Part shown: piece after piece, positions 49,990 through 62,700 of the stretch | Layout: every line of letters begins with the position of its first letter | How positions within the stretch are numbered: position 1 is the stretch's first letter | Assembly (NCBI GenBank): GCA_948146395.1 | Contig: OX411555.1 | Coordinates: 58,404,187 to 58,468,186, forward strand | Direction of reading: 5' to 3' | Source of the DNA: Fragum whitleyi | Lineage: Eukaryota > Mollusca > Bivalvia > Cardiida > Cardiidae | Length of the DNA stretch: 64,000 bases | Notes under the pieces: model-generated | What the model saw: the letters and a program-made list of their open reading frames with translations, nothing else | Told to the model about the DNA's origin: nothing | Databases searched by the model: none | Translations under genes and position numbers: made by a program

Positions 49990-52900
49990 GTTATTTACTT
50001 GTTTTCCTCTTGTTAGGCCATAACATCTGTTGTATTCTTAAAATCTTGTTCCTGTGATAATAGATTTTAGTTAAAGTTGAGTTTTATCTTTTGATTTTTG
50101 AGATTAGAGAGAGGATTTTGCATCATTAGTTGGAAGGTCAAAATTTTGGCTTTCATGCCACTGAATCTTTAATATGAAATAAGGCAAAGCCTTAAAAGCG
50201 TTCGCAGCAGATCTGAAAAAATGTTTGTTACAAGAGAGAGAGAGGGGGGAGAGAGAAAAAAAAGAAAGAGAGAATAAGAGAGAGGGGTTGCGCATGCGTG
50301 AACTATCGGAGGCCTTTCTCCTCCTCGGACCACAGGCACTTGGATTCAGGATTTGATAACAACCTTATATCACTATAATAAATAATAGACAAGGTAGTGC
50401 AGTCGCCATTTTCTAAGGGAACGGATGTTTTTACAAGCATTTTGGTTCTCGATTCTCACGAGTAAACACGTCCTGTGACGGAAGCCAACGATGCTTGTAA
50501 AAAACATCCGTTCTCTTAAACATGGCGGCTGCACTACCTTGTCTATTATTTATTATAGAGAGATATGAAAGTAGTGAAATCCTGAATGAAAGTGCCTGTG
50601 CCTCGGACCGAAAAATTTCTTATTTTTATACGCCTGAAGGGTCGTATTATGTTATGGCCTTGGTCGTCCGTCTGTCCGTCCGTCCGTCTGTCCGTCCGTT
50701 AGCAATTTTTTGTGTGCGCTACTCCTCCTAAACTATCAATGGGAATAAGCTGAAACTACACACAATTACTCCCTATGATGTCTAGTTGTGCATAAGACCT
50801 TTGAAATTCAAATCGCTCCAGTCATTCCTGAGAAATCTTGAATTTTCTGCCCTTGAATATAACAAAAATCACTGTTTTTTGTGTGCGCAACTCCTCCTAA
50901 AGTATCAATGGGAATAAGCTGAAACTACACACAATTACTCCCTATGATGTCTAGTTGTGCATAAGACCTTTGAAATTCAAATCGCTCCAGTCATTCCTGA
51001 GAAATCTTGAATTATCTGCCCTTGAATATAACAAAAATCACTGTTTTTTGTGTGCGCAACTCCTCCTAAACTATCAATGGGAATAAGCTGAAACTACACA
51101 CAATTACTCCCTATGATGTCTAGTTGTGCATAAGACCTTTGAAATTCAAATCGCTCCAGTCATTCCTGAGAAATCTTGAATTATCTGCCCTTGAATATAA
51201 CAAAAATCACTGTTTTTTGTGTGCGCAACTCCTCCTAAAGTATCAATGGGAATAAGCTGAAACTAAACACAATTACTCCCTATGATGTCTAGTTGTGCAA
51301 AAGACCTTTGAAATTCAAATTGCTCCTGTCATTCCTGAGAAATCTTGAATTATCTGCCCTTGAATTTAATGAAAATCACTATTTTTTGTGTGCGCAACTC
51401 CTCCTTAACTATCAATGGGAATGAGTTGAAACTAGACACATTTACTTCCTATGATGTCTAAGCATAAGACCTTTGAAATTCAAATCGCTCTAGTCAATCC
51501 TGAGAAATCTTGAATTATCTGCCCTTGAATTAAACGAAAATCACTGTATTTTGTGTGCAACTCCTTCTTAACTATTAATTGAAATGAGCTGAAACTAGAC
51601 ACAATTACTCTCTGATGTCTAGTTTTGCATAAAACTTTTCAATTCAAAATGCTCCAGTTATTCTAGAGTTATCTTGGATTATCTGCCCTTGAGTTGATGA
51701 AAAACAAAATTTCTTGTCAGCTCATTTTCTCCTACATTATGGATGGGAATGAAAGGAAACTTGCCATAATGACTCTGTAGGTTGTCTTTTTGTGCTTAGG
51801 ACTAAATACATTTTCATATTTAAATGTTATGGCACCAGTTGTCTGTCTGTCTGTTTGTAATATTTTTAGCTATCATTCAAGCTCACGTTACTGACAAGCC
51901 AAGGTTACTGACAAGCCCCTTCGGGCGTATATGCGCCGCTCTGCGAAGCTCTTGTTCTATTTCTTCTTTCTCATGCTGAACCGATGTTGATGTAAATAGA
52001 CAACATGTACTAGAGGGAACCCCTAGTACCCAACGAGCGAGTGATTTCTGTCTAGATTATAAAGAAAATCTACTTTTCAAAAAGTTACCAGAGTGTCACC
52101 ATCTTTCAACTTCCGGCGGGAAAACTAAAAAGAAACGACAGTAAGAATAAATACCGATGAGTGATAAATAAAGCCAACAAGTAAGTCACCAACTCCCAAA
52201 TATGATAATCCTGCACCATTTATTTGTCCTCCTTGGCATTATTGCTTATCTACAACCGGTGAAACACCCTGTCAAAACAGACTGTCCTGTGCTACAAGCA
52301 ATCCGTGCAGACTCCCAAAACTGCTGCAACGCACACTCCTACCAAACTGGACTGGCACTCCTATCCCTAAATAAAAAGTTAGTTTGTGTTAACCAAAAGT
52401 TTAGGAAAGAAGGACTTCTACTCTACCTAGCGCTACTTCTCCTATCCACATCAAACGATATTGAACTAAATCCTGGACCTGTGAACAGAAACGATCCTAA
52501 AAGCACAACATATCTTTGTGGAACATGTGATCACCCAGTTATGTGGGATGACCGTGCTATTATCTGTGATACATGTGATCAGTGGTATCACATCAGTTGT
52601 CAAGATGTACACACTGGCTCCTACAGTATCCTTAATAGTGATAGTGACATAAGATGGGATTGTAAAATCTGCAACAACCAAAATCATAACACTGTATGCT
52701 ATGAGTACCACTCAAAAACAACCAATCAAACAAGCTTCATGTCTATATCAGCCAGCAGTCTCCCTAGTCCAGAGCAAACCAAAACCATCAAACCAATTCA
52801 TGCTTCCACACCCCTGAGAAAGCAAAAGACAACAAACCCCAACGAGCAACAAACACCCCTCCGAATACTGAATATAAACTGTCAGTCATTAAAGAAAAAA

Positions 52901-55900
52901 CAAGAACTTCTTGAAAATATAATAGATAGTGTTAAACCTGATGTAGTGATTGCAACAGAAACTTGGCTGGACAATAGCATAACAAATAATCAAATCTTCC
53001 CGGCAAACTACACAGTATGGAGAAAAGATAGACAAACAGCCAAGGGAGGTGGAGTTCTCATTGCAATCAGAAATGTGTACCATTCAATCGAAGTCCCAGA
53101 GCTACAGACAGATTGCGAAATTATCTGGATAAAACTAAACCTAAACGATCAGAAAAAGCTATACATATGTTCATACTACAACCCTAGAACATCAGATGAA
53201 AACAGCTTAAACAAATTTGATGAATCCCTAACTCGAGCAGCTGGAATTAAAGATGCTATTCTATTAATTGGCGGCGACTTCAACCTGCCGGGATGGGACT
53301 GGAAATCACAAGTACTCAAACCAAACACAACAAATATGAAAAATCACATGAAACTTATAGACTCTTTGAACGAAAACGGACTCACGCAACTTGTGGATGA
53401 ACCCACAAGGAATGAAAACACACTAGACCTGTTAATAACAAACCTTCCAAACAAAATACACATGATCACCACCATTCCAGGAATATCGGATCACGATGCA
53501 GTATTTGCTGAAATGGACATACATAGTGAAACACAAACAAAGCCAAAGAGAGATACCGATATACAAGTCAGCCAAATGGAAGAACATTCAAAACGACTTG
53601 GAGATGCTCCTTATACGAATCAAAGAAATGTCACTCAGCAGACCCAATATAAACAATATCTGGAAGACCTTTACTGATTCCTTACATGATAGCATCAAGA
53701 AAAACATCCCGCATAAGATAACTAAACCAAAAGACAAACTCCCATGGATTACCAATGAAATAAAGAAATTAATAAAGAAAAGAGACAGATTATACAAACA
53801 AAAGAAAAAATCAAACACCCAAAGAGACTCAGAATCCTTTAAAAAAGTGAAACAAAAAGTGCAAAGAGAACTTAGACGTTCATACTGGAAATATGTGGAA
53901 GGAGTTATAAACGTAGAAAAGAAGGAACAAACCCCAAATGGGAAGGCGAACACTAAACGATTCTGGACATTTATAAAACACAAGAAAAAGGACAACACCA
54001 ACATCCCAGGTCTTAAAGAGCGCGGCCAACTATACACTGACCCCCAGAAAATGTCAGATATTCTAAACAGACAATTCCAATCCGCCTTCTCAGAAGCAGA
54101 AACCATAAGCAAGGACGCATTCTTAGAAGGAAATTATATGAGGTCAAGACAATCGATAGCAGCACCAGACATTGACTTCAAAACAAGAGGAATACAAAAG
54201 CTCTTAGAAAGACTCGATCCACACAAAGCAGCTGGACCAGACAACATAACCCCAAAAATACTAAAAGAACTTGCCACACACATTGCTCCTATACTTACCA
54301 TCATCTTCAAAACATCATATGAGACGGGCACTATTCCAGATGAATGGAGAAATGCACTTGTAACTCCAATCTTTAAAAAAGGTAACAAATACGACGCAAT
54401 CAATTACCGGCCAATATCCCTGATGTGCATTTGTTGTAAAATCATGGAGCATGTGATCACCAGCCACATAATGAACTACGGAGAGGAAAGTAATATCCTA
54501 TACCCACTACAACATGGTTTCCGACGTGGCCGTTCATGCGAGACCCAGCTTTTAGAATTTGCTGATGATATAACCAAAAATCTTGAAAATGGCAGCCAAA
54601 CAGATGTTCTGGTAATGGACTTTTCCAAAGCCTTTGATAAAGTCAGTCACAGCCTACTACTTCATAAACTTGACCATTATGGCATTCAGGGAAAAACCAA
54701 CAGATGGATAGAAGCCTTCCTATCAAATAGAAGCCAGTCTGTAGTACTAGAAGGACACAAGTCACACCCTGTCACTGTCGAATCAGGAGTACCTCAAGGC
54801 TCGGTGTTAGGCCCCAGTCTATTCCTATACTACATTAATGATATACATGAAGACCTGAATGCTAAAGTGCGCCTGTTTGCTGACGACACCATAGCCTACA
54901 TAGCCATCAAATCTGATAAAGACTGCTCAAAACTCCAAGACGACCTCAACAAGCTTGCTACGTGGGAAGAAAAATGGAAAATGCAGTTCCACCCAGACAA
55001 ATGTCAAGTCTTAACTATTAGTAACAAGAAGAGAACAACATTTTTCAATTACACTCTCCACGGACATATGTTTGAACATGTAAAATCAACGAAATACCTT
55101 GGCTGTACTATCAATAACCACTTAGACTGGGACCAACACATATCGGAGATCACATCTAAAGCAAATAGGACCCTAGGCTTTCTTAGAAGGAACCTTAACA
55201 TCTCCTCAATAAAGACCAAAGAAACAGCATACAAAAGTATAGTAAGACCAACTCTAGAATATGGCAGCACCATTTGGGACCCATACGAAAAGACTGACAT
55301 CTCCAAACTGGAAAAAGTACAGAGAAGAGCTGCACGATTTGTAAAAAATAGATATCACAACCGCTCAAGTGTAGATAGCATGCTGGAAGATCTAAATTGG
55401 AAACCACTAGAGGAACGAAGACAAACTGCAAGATTAATAATGTATTACAAGATAACAACAAACAGAGTAGCTATCGATCCAAACCAATACCTTCAAAGAC
55501 CATCCAGACAATCAAGAAATACCGGACAAGACAGCTACAGCATCCCATACTGTAAAACGTCAACCAGGAAAAACTCATTCTTCCCCCGTACCACAAAAGA
55601 CTGGAACCAACTCCCTCCAGACATACGGTCAGCGGGCTCAGTTGACGCCTTCAAGGCTCAACTAGCCGCACATCTTTACTAATCTCTGTCTTACTCTTTT
55701 AACTTTCACTGTAAATACTCTCACTTTTAACTTTTCTTAAACTTTTCTAAGCGCAAACCCCCTGGCAAAATAATCATCCGGTTGATTGTGGCCAGTACCA
55801 GGAAGAAGAAGAAGAAGAGAGACATTGAGAGAGGGAGAGAGAGGGGGGGCATATGTAATTTATAGTTTAGAGCTAATGTATTGAGTAGATTTATGTTTCT

Positions 55901-58900
55901 GATGCGCATGCAGTCTATTCTTTCGATACTTTGTGATCCTTCCATTATTTAAGAGATGGAGAGATTTTTTCTTAAATTCATCGATGTATGACACTCAAAA
56001 ACTAATCACGCTGTATGAGTATGTGATGCAGATTCTCACACAATTTTAATTGGGGTTTGAGTTTTACACCTCTATGAAATCAAGACATAACTTATAGATA
56101 ACCTCAGATTTATTCGCAAATACGTGAAGATTTATCAATAAAAGTAGAAATTCTTTATGGGGCGCCGAAATAAATTTTTCAGCCAATAAGAATGCATAAA
56201 CCTTTTTAACATGACTGGAATTTAGAAATAAAGGCTTTTGGTGATGGGTCCTTGTAAGCTTACCCAACATTAAAATACACACAAAATAATATAAACTTTA
56301 CAAACAAGCATTTCCTTCTTTCTAGTAATGCTTTCTCATGACCTGAAAATCAACTAATTGCTACATTTCTTGTTTTGGATGTAATAGACAACTTGGGTTA
56401 CCATTTCCATATTGAGCTTGTTGAAAATCGCAAGAACAGTGTTGCATGTATTAACAAGTCCTCTAGATTATGATTGAAATGTTTAAAGTTCTAGACTTTA
56501 GTATTCTTGACGTCATTAGCCATCATTGATGACGTCAAAAACATTTGTTGTCATTTTAATCGAAACATGCATGCATCCGTAATCATACTGAGGTTTGAAA
56601 CGTATTCCAGGCCGTATGTGTGTAAAGAATAAAGGTAGGGATGTTGAAATTAGCATTGTTATTCTGTATAGCGAGAACTAAAAACAATTTTGTGGAAATT
56701 TCCGAGCTAATTGCTTTGGTCGGCCCCGATTTTGGCTTTGTTTATGTTGTTTCCGTTAGAAAATAAAAATTTCATAGAAACATCATTTTTTGGGGATAGC
56801 TTAAATTAATTTTCAATTTTTATGCCCCCGCATCGATAGATCGGGGGCATATTGTTTTACCGTTGTCGTCTGTCCTTCTGTCTGTCCATCCGTCCGTCTG
56901 TCTGTCTGCAAAAGTTAACCAAAAAACTTAACATTGCCAATATCTTCAAGCCTATTCAAGATACAAGGCTAATATTTGGCATGATGATAGATCTCAATGA
57001 TCCACATCCACTGGTACCAAAGTCAAGGTCATGTGACAAGGTCAAGGTCATCTGTCAAGGTCAAATAACTCAAAAAGTTAACCAAAAAACTTAACATTGC
57101 CAATATCTTCAAGCCTATTCAAGATACAAGGCTCATATTTGGCATGATGATAGATCTCAATGATCCACATCTGCTGGTACCAAAGTTAAGGTCATGTGAC
57201 AAGGTCAAGGTCATCTGTCAAGGTCAAACTTTGAAAAAAATGCTGTTACGGGGGCATTCGTGTTTCACAAACACATCTTGTTTAATCTTTCATTTTACAA
57301 AGGATTCGTTAAGGTGTTTTTTCTATACAATTTTAAACCTTTTTTTGGTCCTACAAGTGAGTTCACTGCGGGTGGAAAACGACATGGTTGTTTCGTTTGT
57401 CAGTAGAATAGAATAACACAAGTTACCATAAACGCTTGCTTCGCTCTCACGGCCTTCGGCCGTTCGCAAGCTGCGCTCTCTAATAAAAAATATTTCATTT
57501 GATCATAGTATTGAATTGACTTGTTTTTGCCTAGTTAACGATTGTCATTTGGGGTGGCTCAATGTGTTTTTACAAGTAGCTGTTACTTTATCTATTTCTT
57601 TCTATCTCTATCCATGTACTAAAGAAAATATATCCTAAACAAACAACTTGAATCAGTCTTTTCTCGGCCCCAACCTCTCCGACTAGCACAACTAGCAAAA
57701 AGTTTCACACACAAACTTACTTTACCCCAAATCAACACCAATCCAAATCCAAATATCAAATGCTTGGGAACACAAACTCTTAACTGGTCTAAACCCAAGT
57801 AAGGCTTCCGAACCCGATGAGCTATTTCCGAGATTCCTTAAAGAGCTCCATGCAGAAATTGCCCCAATGTAAACCCACATCTTTCAGCTTTCACTCGACT
57901 CTGGTATCGTCCTGGATGACTGGCGCCATGCTATCATCTCCCCAGTCTACAAGAAAGGTGAAAAAACAAAAGCTAGAAACCAGCCGCCCATATCCCTAAC
58001 GTGCATAGCTTGTAAATTAATTGAACACATTATGGTCTCCAACATCATGTCATACTTTGATATCCACAACATCTTAAGCCCTAAGCAAAACGGATTCAGG
58101 ACCAAGGTCAACAAACTGATGTCATTGTTATGGACTTCAGTAAAGCCTTCAACAAGGTTGATCAGCTAGTCCATAAACTCCACCACCTTGGTCTCGATCC
58201 CAAAGTTACTGGCTAGGTCAAGTCCTTCCTGAACAATAGATCCCAACAAGTGGTAGTTGAAGGCAAATTCTCCGACAGCTTAACTGTACTGTCAGGGGTC
58301 CCCCAGCCCCCAGGGCTCAGTCCTGGACCCCTGCCTCTTTCTTGCCTATATTAACAACCTGCCTAGGAGTGTCAAAATTAGGGTACAGTTATTTGCAGAC
58401 AACACAATTATTTGTCTTACTATCACTTCTCAATAATCAGCAGAAAAACTCCAGGAAGACCTTTTTTTCTTTAGAATTTATTATGGGAACAGGATTGGGC
58501 TATGGAGTTTACTACCTAAGCCACGGATAGAATTTTTTAGAAAATCAATTGTATATTCAGGACCAAAAATTTGGAATCAAACACCCTTACATATCAGAAA
58601 TACTGACACTATCAATAAGTTTAAACCAGCTTTCTTGAATTGGTGGCACTCTGGTGGGAAAAACTCAATGAATATTTTAATTATTTCCTGAATCAAAAAT
58701 ACTACCACTTTCTTTTTTTGTATATAATTATCAAACTGTAACCACTTTGTTTTCTGCTGCTGTGCTTTAACTTGTAAATATAGTTTTGTAGAGTGGATAA
58801 TATTTGACAACTTGTATTGGACTACTCTTCTATTACTCAAAATAAATTAATCTTTGGGTTGCAGAAACCCTTTAACTACAGATAATTCAAGCTGAGGATG

Positions 58901-59687
58901 AAGTATTTTGATTATCCATCATTGGCATGTTCAATGCATTATAATCATTTTAAAGATTAAATGTTAGACTTAGCCAAACGGGAAATAGATCATTATATTT
59001 TAGATTATGAAATTGAAAAAAAAATAATTGGACTAAAAGTTATAGGTAAGAAAAGTTTCTACTTGTCATCAACAGTTCATTCAAGGGACTAGTGCAACAC
59101 TATTGTAAGTGCATGTAAATATATAGGCACTTGCAGTGGTGTTGCACTGACCCCTTGATTTGTCTCTTCTGTTTCCTGCAAGTTGTATTATGAGATTGAA
59201 TGAGTGAAATCAAGATTTCTTCTTTTTTAAAATAATGAAGACTGGTCAAAATTTTAGATTGAATTCATTTGATTATTAACTTAAGCCTATTTGTAATTCA
59301 ATCAAGGGAAAATTGAGGTAAAGGGAGCAACACTTGTTATCAGCATTTTCTCCTTTAATCAATATTTTCCCAGTTACATTTACTCCCCAGTTCTACAGAA
59401 TGCAGGATAGTCTATACTGTATAGACTTGCAATAAAGAGTTGGTGATCGAGGGTCAATTTTGTCTATACAGGTATAGACAGAATTGACCTTTGATCACTC
59501 ACATAAATTAAATTAAAATTGTGGATCTATATATCAGTCTCAATTCTTTAATAATTGGTATCTCATCTGTTGAAATGTATCATAGAACTGTTTGTTGTTT
59601 AATCATTGTATTTGATTTGTAAATATTTGTAGATGCCTACAGGGAAGACTCGGTTATCCCAACTGTACTGCCTCATTAAATAAAGTC

Positions 59688-59720
<33 letters not shown>

Positions 59721-62700
59721 ATCCTGACAAATGTGAGGTCCTTCGTATCCACAGGAAAACGCAGACCATTCCTGTTCCCCTTCATAACATCAAAATTAAG
59801 TCCACGGACCAAGCCAAATATCTTGGTGTCAACATCAGTAAGGACCTCAACTGGGCCCCCACACATAAACACTATCACATCGAAAGCTAACCAAACTCTC
59901 AGGTTTATCAAAAGAAATATTAAAACAAAAAATGCCGGGGTCAAGGAAGCAGCTTACAAAACTTATGTCCGCCCCCAAGTCGAATACTGTGCTACACAGT
60001 CTGGTGCCCCTGGCAGAAATATCTCATTGACAAATAGAAATGGTCCAAAGATCAGCTGCTCTCTATGTTCTCAATGATTATGACTTAACACACAGTGTCT
60101 CAGATATGGTTAACTCACTAAATTGGCAAACCCTTGAACACAGAAGGAACATAGATTTGCTTACAATGTTATACAAAATAGGGTCAAACCAAGCAGCTGT
60201 CGACTATCACCACTTCTCCTCAACCAGAAATCTCCAACTGAACATCCCACACTCTAAGACAAATTATCATGCAAGCTCTTTTTTCCCCAGAACAATAAGA
60301 CTTTGGAATGGCTGAGGGGCTGGTGCCAGCAATTCAAACGAAAAACCTATTTGACGCCATTCTGTGGGAAAGGCCTAATTAAACAAAAAAACAAGAAAAA
60401 TGTCAAAGTGCTTTATAGTGAACAATCAACCAAAAATAAACATAACAATTGCTTCAACACCATAAACTGCAAAAATGACCAATTGAAAAATTTATTTATG
60501 AAGTGCTTTTTTTTCCCGAGGTAGTTTTGCATGTCACTTGCTTCTTCTTTTGTTGTTCTGGTAATATTAAAGTGCATCAGAGTTGATTAAAAAAATAACT
60601 TGCTATCTTTTTTGACATTACCTGAAAAGGTTTGTCTGAATAAGAGTTTTTCTATTGAAAAATGGAACAGACAAAAAACACATTTGAAAAGATGAAAACT
60701 CTTGACAGGTCCACATAGCACAGAACCAAAGCAGCTTCAATGGCTCAGCACAAAACAGTTGTAACTTCCCATAAATATATAAGAAGGTACAACAGTTTCG
60801 CACTGAGCCATCAACATGTTTGTATGTCTACCTGCTAGGTACAGATAACAATTAAAAAATAACTCAAGTCAATTTTATCTCAAATTCCACTTCTGATCAT
60901 TTTACACTGATTTGGTATTTCTTTTAGGTTCCCAGCTATTACTGAAGACAAAGTTAGGTAGTGGACAGATATCCTGTATTTTGAAACCCAGACTAAATTC
61001 ACAGCCCTTCAGTGTTACCCCAGTAGCTACAAGAGTATGGGTACCAGACTTCTTGAGGGCAAGGAGAGGACCTTTTACCCCAGGTACATAGCAAGGAGTT
61101 GGCGCAGTACATTTTTTATTTGAGCACACGCATAACATTTAAGGCAATCTCACATGTGTACAAGGGGTCAACACAGTACTATTGTAAGTACCCATTCATA
61201 TTTTGATGGCTCAGCACAAAACCGTTGTAAATCCCCTAATGCTAATAGGGAGTTACAACCATTTTGTGTTGAGCCATTGATTTTGGCACTTACAATAGTA
61301 TTGTGCTGACCTCTCCATATGTTATTTGAGCAAATGTATGACATTTCCATTTAACAAGCACATGATTGACAAGAATATTTGCTGACCATTTAGAAAGGGG
61401 GTAAATTGTGAATTTTGAATATAAAATAGTTCATTTTCAATTGTTCATCAAGATGTGTGCATTTTGATAGGCTGAAAAAATTGTTTCATTCATCAACTAA
61501 AACAATTTAAATATGCAGCTGTTTTGTAAGCTTGGAAACAATTTAGTCCCATAAGAAATCTGCCTCATAAAGGATAAATCTTAACATTTTTAGCTCAAGT
61601 GTTTTCTGAGAAAATAAATAGCTTACCCTTGGTGTTGTTATTCAATAATTGGCATTCACACAGAACTTGGTACACATGTTTGCCTAAAGTGTGGTTTTAT
61701 TGAACCAAATCTGACCCCTGCTATTTAGATAAATAAATTGTTCCTACTCCGATGTGCGCATGCTTTCATTGGAATATGAATAACAGATTGTTTTGAATGT
61801 AATATATATTTTGTTAATTGATGAAATATGTTAATAATTTTTATCTAAGCATTTTTTCCACAGAGGTCAAATTCGAATCAAATAAACCAAGGTACAAAAA
61901 AGGACAATCTGTACTATCAAAGGAGGTAACTCTGGATGCAATCTTTATATCAATAAGATCCAAGTCATATTCTTTTACCGTTTTTCCAGCTGCAAAAACT
62001 AAAAACCTTAACCTTTTCATGTATGAATCCCAGGTATGATTTGCCTTCTCGACAAAATAAAAAGAAAATAACTCCTTTATCTCTTAGAAAACAGCCTTAT
62101 ACTCAATATACTTTCTTCTTTATTTCAGCTGAGAAGCAGGGAAACCACATGATGTTTACGTCGACACACTGGAAGATTGAACGTGTTCTGGCCGTCAGTA
62201 TGATCGGCATCATGCCTGCAGCTCTTTTTGTACAAGGTCCTATCATGGATTTCGTATTAACAACTTCCGTTTTCTTACATGGCTTCTGGTAAGTATATCC
62301 AATTCCAAAAAAAAAAGCAGTTGTCACAGCCCATTGGTAGCTTGTTGGACTATCATTCAAAAGGTTCAGGGTTAGATTCCCATCAGCAGCACTCATCCTT
62401 TCCGGCTATTTGTCTATTAATCATAGTTCTACCTGGGATAGCAGCTGGATACTAGGAAAGGATTGGTGTGAGATATACCAGGAATCAATTGTAAGGTTCC
62501 ACAATATAACTGAAAGATTGTTGAAAGCGGCATAAAGTCCCATTTAAACAATAAATCATGAAAAACCAAGACTCAGTTTTCAGACCTTTTAAAATGTGGA
62601 TTGCATGAAGTCTGTATAAGTAAATTCAGAGGACCTTTTATACACCCCAAGAAAGACTGGATGTATTATAGGATCACTTGTGGCGTCTGGCGGGTGGAAG

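Larger units (their letters stand above)
51960..55825 (+). mobile_element. CR1/L2-like non-LTR retrotransposon, nearly intact
   Basis: 5' region ~51960-52201, ORF with PHD finger and endonuclease 52202-53677, reverse transcriptase frame to 55682, and a 3' end 'ggttgattgtggccagtacc' followed by AGGAAGAAGAAGAAG. The short repeat tail is usual for CR1/L2-type elements. The 5' edge is approximate. It lies in SDHD intron 1, same orientation as the gene. The coding sequence is less AT-rich in style than the surroundings and has only one clear break, so the insertion is young. Confidence 0.88.

Noticed and set aside
50522..50731. Frame opening with ATGGCGGCTGCAC, like a second SDHD start
   Set aside because: It lies in a foldback arm, runs into a CCGT repeat and has no fitting donor; the true exon 1 at 49953 fits phase and presequence.
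53588..55461. Antisense open frames across the LINE
   Set aside because: Shadows of the conserved RT on the plus strand.
61865..61933. Candidate SDHD exon after 'tttttccacag'
   Set aside because: Its end phase (0) does not fit exon 62129, which needs phase 1. Exon 60928-61083 fits perfectly and has presequence character.
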